Both the position numbers and the translations under genes were made by a program. A model generated the notes under the pieces. That model was not told the DNA's origin. It was given only the letters and a program-made list of their open reading frames with translations, and ran no database searches. A stretch of DNA of 34,069 nt from an uncultured Lachnospiraceae bacterium (GTDB taxonomy: Bacteria > Bacillota > Clostridia > Lachnospirales > Lachnospiraceae): contig CAJUIS010000025.1 in the NCBI GenBank assembly GCA_910586645.1, forward strand, positions 1 to 34,069, in the 5' to 3' direction. Positions 1-7,147 of this stretch are shown in pieces; the stretch's first letter is position 1; the number at the start of each line of letters is the position of its first letter.

Positions 1-36
1 AAATCAAAAAGTCAGCACGAAAAGGTAGTGAGAATA

Positions 37-279
37 ATGCCTGAATTACCTGAAACAGAAACAATCAAAAGCGTAGTTGAGCCGCAGATACAGGGGCTTA
101 CGATTAAAAATGTGCTTGTCAACCGTCCAGAAGTCATTGCACATCCGACAGCAGATGAATTTTGTGAAGTTGTGACAGAACAGGCAATCTTTTCTATGAC
201 ACGCAGAGGAAAATTTTTGATTATCCATTTGGGCAATAAAGACAAGATTTTTGTTAAAAAATATTTCCCTGATCTGTGA
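37..279 (+). pseudogene. mutM: mutM (formamidopyrimidine-DNA glycosylase), 5' fragment only
   Basis: The reading frame opens with MPELPE, the invariant N-terminus of Fpg/MutM glycosylases, in which the proline after the processed Met is the catalytic nucleophile and the Glu is also catalytic. Similarity to the family (TIKSVVEPQIQG, RRGKFLIIHL) runs to about residue 70, then the frame reaches a stop after 80 residues. Normal MutM is about 270-280 residues. The lesion-recognition loop, the helix-two-turn-helix and the C-terminal zinc finger are all missing. I place the start at the ATG at 37, because GTG 28 would bury the N-terminal Pro that must be exposed. The sequence after about 247 matches another gene (next entry), so this looks like a deletion scar. 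The product should be inactive. Confidence 0.85.
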
Positions 280-520
280 AGTAGTCGTATCTGCACAGGC
301 GGAAAAACTTACGGCAGAAATTTATCCCGATTTTTCCTATGCGGAAGAAAACAAAATCCAGGATATAGAGCATGCTCTGAAAGAAGAAATTTTACGGCTG
401 AATACGTCGCTTCCGAAATTTAAGCAGATTCAGAAAATATTGATCCGTAATACGGAATTTGAAAAGACAACGACCAAAAAAATCAAAAGAAATATGAGGG
501 GAGGAAATCAAAATGTTTGA
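251..520 (+). pseudogene. C-terminal remnant of an AMP-dependent acyl-CoA/acyl-ACP ligase
   Basis: The open frame resembles the last ~85 residues of long-chain acyl-CoA ligase-type adenylating enzymes: ICEVVVSA, then KLTAEIYPDFSYAEEN, then the ending FEKTTTKKIKR, which carries the lysine-rich tail with the catalytic Lys region of the C-terminal subdomain. The adenylation core (about 400-500 residues with the P-loop and A3/A5/A7 motifs) is absent. There is no credible start or ribosome binding site; TTG 251 merely opens the frame inside the mutM relic. The junction with mutM lies at about 245-257. The gene runs directly into the acyl carrier protein gene, with an 8-nt overlap, as intact ligase-ACP pairs often do. 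This suggests the ligase once loaded that carrier. Confidence 0.75.
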
Positions 521-734
521 AAAAGTATGCCTTATTTTATCTGAATTTTCGTATCTGGATGCAAAAAATATGAAGTTGGAATCGGAAATCATAAATGATC
601 TGGAATTGAATTCACTGGAAATTATGGAAGCCGTTGTGTGGTTTGAAGAAGAATTTCAAATAGAAATTCCTGACCGAAAAATTTCCTCTTTTCGCACGAT
701 CGAAGATATTGTAACGTTTCTGAATATCGGATAG
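513..734 (+). CDS. Acyl carrier protein, stand-alone
   Basis: A 73-residue acidic protein with the ACP four-helix pattern. The phosphopantetheine attachment serine is in LELNSLEIME at about residues 30-39, followed by WFEEEFQIEIPD (helix III region) and a C-terminal helix with IEDIVTFL. The usual DSL reads NSL here, a variant compatible with modification. A strong ribosome binding site (GAGGGGAGG) sits just upstream of ATG 513. The natural partner, the adjacent adenylating ligase, survives only as a C-terminal fragment, so this carrier is now an orphan of an acyl-activation module, not obviously the housekeeping fatty-acid ACP (no fab genes nearby). Its cargo is unknown, and it may be on its way to decay because its original promoter lay upstream of the deletion. 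Confidence 0.8.
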   Translation: MFEKVCLILSEFSYLDAKNMKLESEIINDLELNSLEIMEAVVWFEEEFQIEIPDRKISSFRTIEDIVTFLNIG

Positions 735-741
735 ATCAAAG

Positions 742-774
742 CCCTCCAAACCTTATATTTGTTGGTTTGGAGGG
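742..774 (+). repeat. Perfect 11-bp inverted repeat (possible weak terminator)
   Basis: CCCTCCAAACC (742-752) and GGTTTGGAGGG (764-774) are exact reverse complements around an 11-nt AT-rich loop, 8 nt after the ACP stop. The position suits a transcription terminator, but no U-tract follows on either strand. It could be a transcript 3'-end stabiliser or a relic of a mobile element end. Confidence 0.5.
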
Positions 775-1227
775 AGTATATAGTGGTCTGTACAAACGAA
801 AATTCAACCCTATTTATAGAAAATATTTTTTAAAGGTCTTCTCAAAAACGGCTAATGGAGTATAATAAAAACGGATAGAGAATGTGAAAATAGATGAATA
901 AAAAATGTTTGAGCTTCCGGAGGAAAAACAACCGACAGTTTTAGACACAAATTATTAAGTGTTTTCTCAAAATCTCCAGTTTAGTTGTTCAATAATTAAA
1001 GGGGCTGCAGAAACGAAAACCAGAAAATCTTTGTTATTTGTTTGAAATAATTCGTTCTGAATGAAAATCGGATTTTAAGATTTTTATCAAAAATATATTT
1101 ATATTTTATATAGGAAGTTTTTCTATCAGGACATTTTATCAAGAAGAAGAAAAAATGAAGTGGAACTTTATAAAAATAATAGAGTTCCGGGAGAGAATAT
1201 GTCTTACATTATAAAAGGAGAATGGGA
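775..1227. other. AT-rich gap without a recognisable gene
   Basis: About 450 bp with no coding frame of note on either strand. It contains a TATAAT at 861-866 with only a poor -35 (TTCTCA, 16-bp spacer), and a 17-codon frame starting ATG 909 (MFELPEEKQPTVLD...) without a good ribosome binding site. The short peptide and the GGGGCTGCAG sequence near 1000 could be ends of an excised or deleted insertion element, but I cannot demonstrate this. The promoter of the ABC exporter must lie in this gap; I cannot place it securely because the sequence is uniformly AT-rich from 1080 to 1110. Confidence 0.4.
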
Positions 1228-2109
1228 ATGTATGCAGTAGAAACAAAGGGATTAACAAAGTTTTACGGAAAATCCAGAGGCATTGCAGATTTAGACCTTT
1301 CAATATCCGAAGGTGAATTTTTTGGCTTTATCGGTCCGAACGGAGCGGGAAAAAGTACGACCATTCGCACACTTTTAGGTTTGATAAAGCCATGCGGAGG
1401 AAATGCAAAGATATTTGGAAAAGATATTTTGACAGAGAAAGAGGCGATTCTTAGCGAAACAGGCTATCTTCCGTCTGAGGCAATATTTTATTCTGGAATG
1501 AAGGTAAAGGAAGTGATAAAATTTTCCGCCAGTCTAAAAAAAGCAGATTGCAGCAAGGAAGCGGAATGTCTTTGCGAAAGGCTTAAACTGGATGTTTCAA
1601 AAAAGGTAAGAGAACTTTCTTTTGGGAATCGTAAAAAAGTGGCGATTGTATGTGCGCTTCAAAGCAGACCAAGGCTTTGTATTTTGGATGAGCCAACAAG
1701 CGGGCTGGATCCTTTGATTCAAAGGGAATTTTTTTCAATTTTAAAAGAACGCCATGCAAGTGGAGCGACGATATTTCTCTCTTCGCACATTCTTTCAGAA
1801 ATACAGAGAAACTGTACCCGTGCAGCGATTATCCGGGAAGGAAAAATAATAGCCGCAGGCAGTGTGGAGGAATTGTCAAAAAACAATGCAAAACGGGTAC
1901 AGATACAGGGGATGGCAGATATTTCTCCGCTTTCTGGCGTTCGTGATTTGAAAAAAACAGAGGACGGCGCAAGTTTTCTTTATGGAGGCGGCATCAGTGA
2001 ACTTCTTACATTTTTATCGAAGCAAAAAATTTCGGATTTGACGATATCGGAACCTGATTTGGAAGAAATTTTTCTGCATTACTATCTGGACGGAGGTAAC
2101 GGGAAATGA
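1228..2109 (+). CDS. ABC exporter ATP-binding protein (ABC-2 type partner)
   Basis: A nucleotide-binding subunit of about 293 residues that would power export through the membrane protein encoded next. It has Walker A GPNGAGKST at about residues 37-45, the signature motif as LSFGNRKKV (a variant of LSGGQ), Walker B LCILDEPTSGLD and a following switch His in LSSHIL. The C-terminal extension after about residue 215 is typical of DrrA/CcmA-like bacitracin or drug-resistance ATPases. ATG 1222 is also possible but leaves only 1 nt after AAAAGGAG; ATG 1228 gives 7-nt spacing and is preferred. The stop overlaps the permease start (ATGA), so the two are translationally coupled. The substrate cannot be told from sequence. 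No regulator is adjacent. Confidence 0.85.
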   Translation: MYAVETKGLTKFYGKSRGIADLDLSISEGEFFGFIGPNGAGKSTTIRTLLGLIKPCGGNAKIFGKDILTEKEAILSETGYLPSEAIFYSGMKVKEVIKFSASLKKADCSKEAECLCERLKLDVSKKVRELSFGNRKKVAIVCALQSRPRLCILDEPTSGLDPLIQREFFSILKERHASGATIFLSSHILSEIQRNCTRAAIIREGKIIAAGSVEELSKNNAKRVQIQGMADISPLSGVRDLKKTEDGASFLYGGGISELLTFLSKQKISDLTISEPDLEEIFLHYYLDGGNGK

Positions 2110-2894
2110 CAATTGTATGGCATGAATTGAAACAAAACAGGACATCCCTTGTTGTTTGGACGGCGGCAATTGGATTTTTGCTGGCAGTCTGCATTTTTAT
2201 GTTTCCTGAGATGGAAGGGCAAATGGATGGAATGGATGAGATTTTTAGTTCCATGGGAAGTTTTACAGAAGCGTTTGGAATGGATCAGGTCAGTTTTGGA
2301 ACGCTGACAGGTTTTTATTCTGTGGAATGCGGAAATATTCTTGGCCTTGGCGGAGCGTTTTTTACTTCTCTGACGGCTGCAGCGATACTTTCAAAAGAAG
2401 AAAAAGACCATACTGCAGAATTTTTACTGACGCAGCCGGTCAGCCGTTTTCGCATTGTGACGGAAAAACTGGCTGCCGTAATGGTACAGGTTATCATTCT
2501 GAATATGGTCGTTTTTATAATTTCAATATCGTCTGTCCGGGCAATTGGCGAATCTGTCCCATGGAAAGAGATTTGTCTTTTGCATTTTGCCTATTTCCTT
2601 CTGCAAATTGAGCTTGCCGGAATCTGTTTTGGCATATCTGCTTTTCTGCGTCAGGGAAGCATCGGAACAGGTCTTGGAATCGCCGCCGTTATGTATTTTC
2701 TGAATCTGATTGCAAATATTTCAGACAGAGCCGGTTTTTTGAAATATGTCACACCGTTTGGCTATGCGGAAGGAGCGGATATTGTTGCAAATCTCTGTCT
2801 GGAACAAATGCCTGTTATCACAGGTATGACGCTTGCTGCAGCGGGAATCTTAGCCGGGTATGTAAAGTACTGCAGAAAAGATATCCTTTCCTGA
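2106..2894 (+). CDS. ABC-2 type transporter permease
   Basis: A 262-residue integral membrane protein with about six hydrophobic segments: near residues 15-33, 75-95, 125-145, 160-180, 190-210 and 235-255. It begins with the common exporter opening WHELKQNRTSLVVW. A cytosolic stretch, LSKEEKDHTAEFLLTQPVSR, matches the coupling region of NatB/YhaP and bacitracin-type ABC-2 permeases. It overlaps the ATPase gene by 4 nt and should form a homodimeric or heterotetrameric exporter with it. It ends 2 bp from the convergent diguanylate cyclase gene, with no visible terminator between them, so antisense read-through is plausible. Substrate unknown. Confidence 0.85.
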   Translation: MTIVWHELKQNRTSLVVWTAAIGFLLAVCIFMFPEMEGQMDGMDEIFSSMGSFTEAFGMDQVSFGTLTGFYSVECGNILGLGGAFFTSLTAAAILSKEEKDHTAEFLLTQPVSRFRIVTEKLAAVMVQVIILNMVVFIISISSVRAIGESVPWKEICLLHFAYFLLQIELAGICFGISAFLRQGSIGTGLGIAAVMYFLNLIANISDRAGFLKYVTPFGYAEGADIVANLCLEQMPVITGMTLAAAGILAGYVKYCRKDILS

Positions 2895-2896
2895 AT

Positions 2897-4267
2897 TTAA
2901 ACATCGTCTTCCCCTTCATAAAAACTGCAGCCGCAGCGTCCGTGTTCTTTGACGTGATACAGCGCAATATCGGCTTGTTTGTAAAGATTGCCGGAAAAAC
3001 CGCATTCAGAAAAGGCGGCGCCTACACTTAAGGAAATTTCCGGCAGTCCATCATCCGGATGCATCAGTTTTTCATTCAGGATATTGATTTTGTTTTCAAT
3101 CATGGATTTTAATTCCGGCGTAACATTTGTTAGAATAACGGCGAATTCATCCCCTCCAATCCGGGCGGGGAAATCTGTGGAGCGGAAGCTTTCTTCTAAA
3201 AGTTCAGCCACTTTCTTTAAAACCTTGTCTCCCATTTCATGTCCGTATCCGTCATTTACCAGTTTAAATTTGTCAACGTCAATAATCAGCAGGGCGAGCG
3301 GCTCTAACTTCACCCGGAAGATTTCTTTTAATTGATCAAACGCGCCTCTGTTCATAATTCCGGTCAGAGGATCGTGTTCTGCCTGATGCCGCAGCATTGT
3401 CTCATTGGCGGCATTGATTTCAAAAATATTGTTGTAGGTTAAGGCAAGGTATTTAAATTCATAAGATCCGGTAATTTCCAGCCGTTTTTCGTCCCGGATG
3501 TTTTTGACGTAAATCTGCAGCGGTTTTATAATCAGGCGGATAATTAAAACAAAGATCAGTATGTTTTCAATAAACAGAATGCTGATTAAAATCTGCTGGC
3601 CGCTTATGGACATCTTCAAACGGGAAGCGCTGTTTTGCTGCTTTTGACGGGTTTCATCAATGATAGCGTCCATAAAAGCGGAAATATTGTCCATAATTTG
3701 TTTCTTAAACTCCTGATAATCTGTTCCAAATATATTTTGATGGGCTTTTTCAATCATCTCTTCCGGACTTAAAGATAAATCTTCGTCGGAAAGCTCTGCC
3801 TGTTCAATCTCTTCGTAAGCTGTCATGTCATAGCCTTTTGCCAGGGCAACCAGTTTTATGGAATAAACTTCCCGCTCTACAAGTTCATAGGAATCTTCCA
3901 GAGCTGTTTTCAGCAAATTATAATTTTTATGGACATTGCCTTCAGATTCAAGCTGTTTTAACGTTTTTCTTCTGCGTTTTGTCGTATGGATTTCCGTAAA
4001 ATAATTATCTGCATGCCGTATATCTGTCGTAACTGTAAAAAGTCTTGCCTGTTCGGTCAGGTAATTGGAACCTTCCGCTAAAAGCAGGGCGTCTTTTTCA
4101 TAGGTAATATAGTCATTCGTGTCAGATATCATGGATTGATATCTGTCCAGGGCACGAAATGAGGCTACAATGAGAAGGATGTATAAAAGACAGGATATGG
4201 AAATCATAAGAAGGTTCAATGTACGTATCCGCATTCCTTTGATAGAAATTTTATTTTCTGTATTCAT
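2897..4267 (-). CDS. Membrane-anchored diguanylate cyclase (GGDEF domain)
   Basis: A 456-residue signalling enzyme predicted to make cyclic di-GMP from two GTP. Order: transmembrane helix 1 (about 14-36), an extracytoplasmic helical domain of ~190 residues, transmembrane helix 2 (about 225-248), a short linker, then the GGDEF domain. The domain starts with HDPLTGIMNRGAFDQL and carries an intact active site (RIGGDEFAV, GGDEF at about 371-375). RSTD five residues before it fits the RxxD inhibitory I-site, so product feedback is likely. The extracellular part is charged, helical and like four-helix-bundle sensors, but I recognise no named family. A good ribosome binding site (AAAGGAGAG) precedes the ATG. 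It is transcribed away from the DegV relic and may share that relic's promoter. Confidence 0.88.
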   Translation of the reverse strand: MNTENKISIKGMRIRTLNLLMISISCLLYILLIVASFRALDRYQSMISDTNDYITYEKDALLLAEGSNYLTEQARLFTVTTDIRHADNYFTEIHTTKRRRKTLKQLESEGNVHKNYNLLKTALEDSYELVEREVYSIKLVALAKGYDMTAYEEIEQAELSDEDLSLSPEEMIEKAHQNIFGTDYQEFKKQIMDNISAFMDAIIDETRQKQQNSASRLKMSISGQQILISILFIENILIFVLIIRLIIKPLQIYVKNIRDEKRLEITGSYEFKYLALTYNNIFEINAANETMLRHQAEHDPLTGIMNRGAFDQLKEIFRVKLEPLALLIIDVDKFKLVNDGYGHEMGDKVLKKVAELLEESFRSTDFPARIGGDEFAVILTNVTPELKSMIENKINILNEKLMHPDDGLPEISLSVGAAFSECGFSGNLYKQADIALYHVKEHGRCGCSFYEGEDDV

Positions 4268-4336
4268 GTTGTCTCTCCTTTTTATTTTCCTGAATTTGAT
4301 GTGTGCTGCAGTTATATGAAAACGGCCTGGCTGGAT

Positions 4337-4629
4337 TTACAGTTGTGTAATTTTCGCATTTTTATACGTTTCTGGTACAATGTTTTTTTCGGCCGGGGCC
4401 GACTGCATAGAACCGCTGAATTTTGTTGTAACGCAGATGACAGGAATTTTCTCTCCGGCAAAAAGAAAATGCTGATAAAAATCTCTGACGCCAATTTTAA
4501 AATTTTTTCCTGGTGACGCTCTCCTTCAAAAGATGCGTAAAATGGAACGATGGGAATGCTTTTCTCCTGCGCCAGTCCCAAAGAAAGATCACAGGAGCAG
4601 TCACTGATCATATGGAATGTTTCACACAT
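4337..4629 (-). pseudogene. DegV-family (fatty-acid-binding) protein relic
   Basis: On the minus strand the frame from 4629 starts MCETFHMISDCSCDL and continues to FYASFEGERHQ, matching the N-terminus of DegV proteins (normally ISDGSCDLP...VPFYVSF). Similarity then moves to another frame near 4500, within a run of A/T: KIGVRDFYQ, then KIPVICVTTKFSGSMQSA, then ETYKNAKITQL and a stop at 4337-4339. In intact DegV (about 280-290 residues) some 25-30 residues separate DFYQ from the CVTTKFSGS segment, and another ~180 follow. The gene therefore carries a frameshift, an internal deletion and loss of the C-terminal half. Intact DegV proteins bind fatty acids and hand them to acyl phosphorylation (FakB-like). 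This copy cannot do so. Confidence 0.8.
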
Positions 4630-4680
4630 AATAAAAACCTTTCATTTTTCTGATTTTTGCAGGGGTTTCTGCTAATATAT

Positions 4681-4709
4681 AGAATACTACGTCTGGTAGA
4701 AAAAAGCAA
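4681..4709 (-). promoter_or_regulatory. Sigma-A-type promoter reading into the DegV relic
   Basis: On the minus strand TTGCTT (4704-4709) and TATTCT (4681-4686) are separated by 17 bp, about 50 bp upstream of the relic's start. It may still drive a non-coding transcript and the diguanylate cyclase gene downstream. Confidence 0.55.
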
Positions 4710-4784
4710 TCGTCTATAAAATATGGTGGCTTTTTGTTTTTATTTTCGCTATAATAAAAACAATGTCTGCCAGGGGATGATAAC

Positions 4785-6542
4785 ATGAAAATACTTTTAA
4801 CTGCGGTAAATGCCAAATATATTCACTCCAATCCTGCCGTATACAGCCTTAGAGCCTATGCGGGAGAATACCGGAAATTTATTGAAATTGCAGAATATAC
4901 AACAAATCAGAAAAATGAATATATCCTGCAGGAAATTTATAAAAAAAAGCCTGACGTCCTATGTTTTTCCTGTTATATCTGGAATTATGACTGTATCAGG
5001 GAAATAGCCGCTGAATTTCATAAGCTGATACCGGATGTGCCTGTCTGGGCAGGCGGGCCGGAAGTTTCTTATGAAGCGGAGCGGACGCTTGCAGAAACGC
5101 CTTCTTTTTATGGAATTATGACAGGAGAGGGAGAAGCGTCCTTTGCGCAGCTTGCAGCGCATTACTGTACGGGAACTCCAAAAGAGCTTTTAGAAATCCC
5201 CGGTCTTGTATACCGGAAAGAAAAAGCCGGACAGACAGTTTTGGATTTTTTTCGAACGGCGCGGAGAAAGCCGTTGGATTTCAGTGAAATCCCGTTCTGT
5301 TATGAAAATATGAAAGATTTTAAAAACAGGATTGTCTATTATGAATCCAGCCGGGGCTGCCCTTTTTCCTGCAGTTACTGTCTTTCTTCCATTGACAAAA
5401 ACCTGCGGTTCCGCAGCATGGAACTGGTCAGAAAAGAACTTCTTTTTTTTATTGAAAATGAAGTTCCACAGGTAAAATTTGTAGATCGCACCTTTAACTG
5501 CAACCATACGCATGCAATGGAAATATGGAGGTTTTTAAAAGAACATGACAGAGGGATTACAAATTTTCATTTTGAAATTGCGGCGGATCTTTTGACGAAA
5601 GAAGAGCTTTCCTTTTTAAGCGGCCTTCGTCCCGGGATGGTTCAGTTTGAAATCGGCGTACAGTCAGTAAGTCCAAAGACGCTGAAAGCAATTCACCGGA
5701 ATATGCATCTGCCTGCCGTACACTCCGCTGTGGATCAGATTTTAAAAAGCGGTAACATTCATGTGCATCTGGATTTGATTGCAGGGCTGCCGTTTGAAAG
5801 CTACGGGCAGTTTGCAGAATCATTTCGGGAAATCTATGCATGGAAGCCAGACAACCTTCAGCTTGGGTTTTTAAAAGTTTTAAAAGGCTCTTATCTGTAC
5901 GAACACGCAAAAGAGTACGGTATGATTTATTGGGACAGGCCGCCGTATGAGATTATGCGGACAGAATGGATTTCTTATGAGGAGATTCTTCGCATAAAAC
6001 TTGTGGAAGAAATGCTGGAAGTCTATTATAACAGCGGACAATATGAAGTGACGATGAAGATTTTGGACGCGGCATATCCGGACTCTTTTGATTTTTTTCT
6101 GTCTCTTGGTATGTTTTATGAAAAAAATGAGTTGCTGAAACAGAATCATTCCAGAATCCAAAGAGCAAAATATCTGCTTGATTTTCTTATGGAAGATAAA
6201 AAAGTCCCAAAAGATCTGATAGAAGAGTCTCTTTTATTTGATTTGTATTACAGGGAAAATGTAAAAAGCCGTCCCTGCTGGGCAAAAAATCCATCCGAAT
6301 GGAAAGCCGTTGCAAAAGCGTTTTGCAAAAATGGAAAAATGTCTCATATAGAGCCGTTTTCTTATCATTTTCCCAAAAAAGAAGAAAGAACCGTTTCCCG
6401 TTTTCCAAAAAAGCTTGCGGAACAGATTTATGTTTTATTTGAATATGAGAAACGCGACGCGCTGACACATCAGGCACAGGTTACGGAATTTACAAATCAG
6501 GAGGTCAAAGAAAAGTGCAGAAACGTACAAAAGAAATTTTAA
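4785..6542 (+). CDS. B12-binding domain radical SAM protein (DUF4080 type)
   Basis: A 585-residue enzyme of the class with an N-terminal cobalamin-binding-like Rossmann domain (opening MKILLTAVNAKYIHSN; GPEVSYE; GEGEASF at about 85-125), then a radical SAM barrel with the cluster motif CPFSCSYC (Cys at about 191, 195, 198) in YYESSRGCP. The long C-terminal part (after ~400) fits DUF4080 and has no function I can name. The classical B12 ligand DxHxxG is not obvious, so cobalamin may be bound without that His or not at all. A TATAAT lies at 4750-4755, but I see no good -35. Its end overlaps the nth start by 28 nt, making a two-gene operon. Such proteins are common in clostridia; the reaction is unknown. 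Confidence 0.85.
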   Translation: MKILLTAVNAKYIHSNPAVYSLRAYAGEYRKFIEIAEYTTNQKNEYILQEIYKKKPDVLCFSCYIWNYDCIREIAAEFHKLIPDVPVWAGGPEVSYEAERTLAETPSFYGIMTGEGEASFAQLAAHYCTGTPKELLEIPGLVYRKEKAGQTVLDFFRTARRKPLDFSEIPFCYENMKDFKNRIVYYESSRGCPFSCSYCLSSIDKNLRFRSMELVRKELLFFIENEVPQVKFVDRTFNCNHTHAMEIWRFLKEHDRGITNFHFEIAADLLTKEELSFLSGLRPGMVQFEIGVQSVSPKTLKAIHRNMHLPAVHSAVDQILKSGNIHVHLDLIAGLPFESYGQFAESFREIYAWKPDNLQLGFLKVLKGSYLYEHAKEYGMIYWDRPPYEIMRTEWISYEEILRIKLVEEMLEVYYNSGQYEVTMKILDAAYPDSFDFFLSLGMFYEKNELLKQNHSRIQRAKYLLDFLMEDKKVPKDLIEESLLFDLYYRENVKSRPCWAKNPSEWKAVAKAFCKNGKMSHIEPFSYHFPKKEERTVSRFPKKLAEQIYVLFEYEKRDALTHQAQVTEFTNQEVKEKCRNVQKKF

Positions 6543-7144
6543 AGAGACTGGATGAAACATATGGAACGGAATACATTTGTTATCTCAATCATAAGACGCC
6601 GTGGCAGCTTTTGATTGCTGTAATTTTAAGCGCACAGTGCACAGACGCCAGAGTAAATATTGTAACGAAAGATTTATTTGAAAAATATGACACGCTGGAA
6701 AAGTTTGCGCAGGCGGATTTAGAAGAACTGGAAGAGGATATCCGTTCCACAGGGTTTTATCACAATAAAGCGAAAAACATCATTGCCTGTACAAAAGCTC
6801 TTTTGGAAAGGCATCAGGGGGAAGTGCCGAGAACGCTGGAAGAGCTGACGGCGCTTGCAGGCGTGGGGAGAAAGACGGCAAACGTCATCCGCGGAAACGT
6901 TTACCATGATCCAAGCATTGTTGTCGATACGCACGTAAAACGGATTTCCAAACGTCTGAGCTTTACAAAAAATGACGATCCGACAAAAGTGGAACTGGAT
7001 CTGATGAAAGTCCTTCCGAAAGACCATTGGATTCTTTACAATATCCAGATTATTACGTTCGGCCGAACGATCTGTTTTGCAAGGAATCCAAAGTGTTCGG
7101 AATGTTTTTTAAACGATTTGTGTAAGTCCAAAGATAAGCGGTAA
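6515..7144 (+). CDS. nth: Endonuclease III
   Basis: A 209-residue bifunctional DNA glycosylase/AP lyase that removes oxidised pyrimidines. The helix-hairpin-helix is LTALAGVGRKTANVI with the catalytic Lys in GRKTA; the catalytic Asp is in VVDTHVKR; the C-terminal [4Fe-4S] ligands fit C-X6-C-X2-C-X5-C (CFARNPKCSECFLNDLC). Everything needed for activity is present. The start is GTG at 6515, supported by CAGGAGG 10 nt upstream, inside the end of the radical SAM gene. The ORF ends 3 bp from the convergent acyltransferase stop, with no terminator visible. It contrasts with the broken mutM at the left end: base-excision repair of pyrimidines is intact in this window. Confidence 0.95.
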   Translation: MQKRTKEILKRLDETYGTEYICYLNHKTPWQLLIAVILSAQCTDARVNIVTKDLFEKYDTLEKFAQADLEELEEDIRSTGFYHNKAKNIIACTKALLERHQGEVPRTLEELTALAGVGRKTANVIRGNVYHDPSIVVDTHVKRISKRLSFTKNDDPTKVELDLMKVLPKDHWILYNIQIITFGRTICFARNPKCSECFLNDLCKSKDKR

Positions 7145-7147
7145 GCG

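Noticed and set aside
4727..4755. Full promoter for the radical SAM gene at TATAAT 4750-4755
   Set aside because: No credible -35 at the right distance, so only the -10-like match is mentioned.
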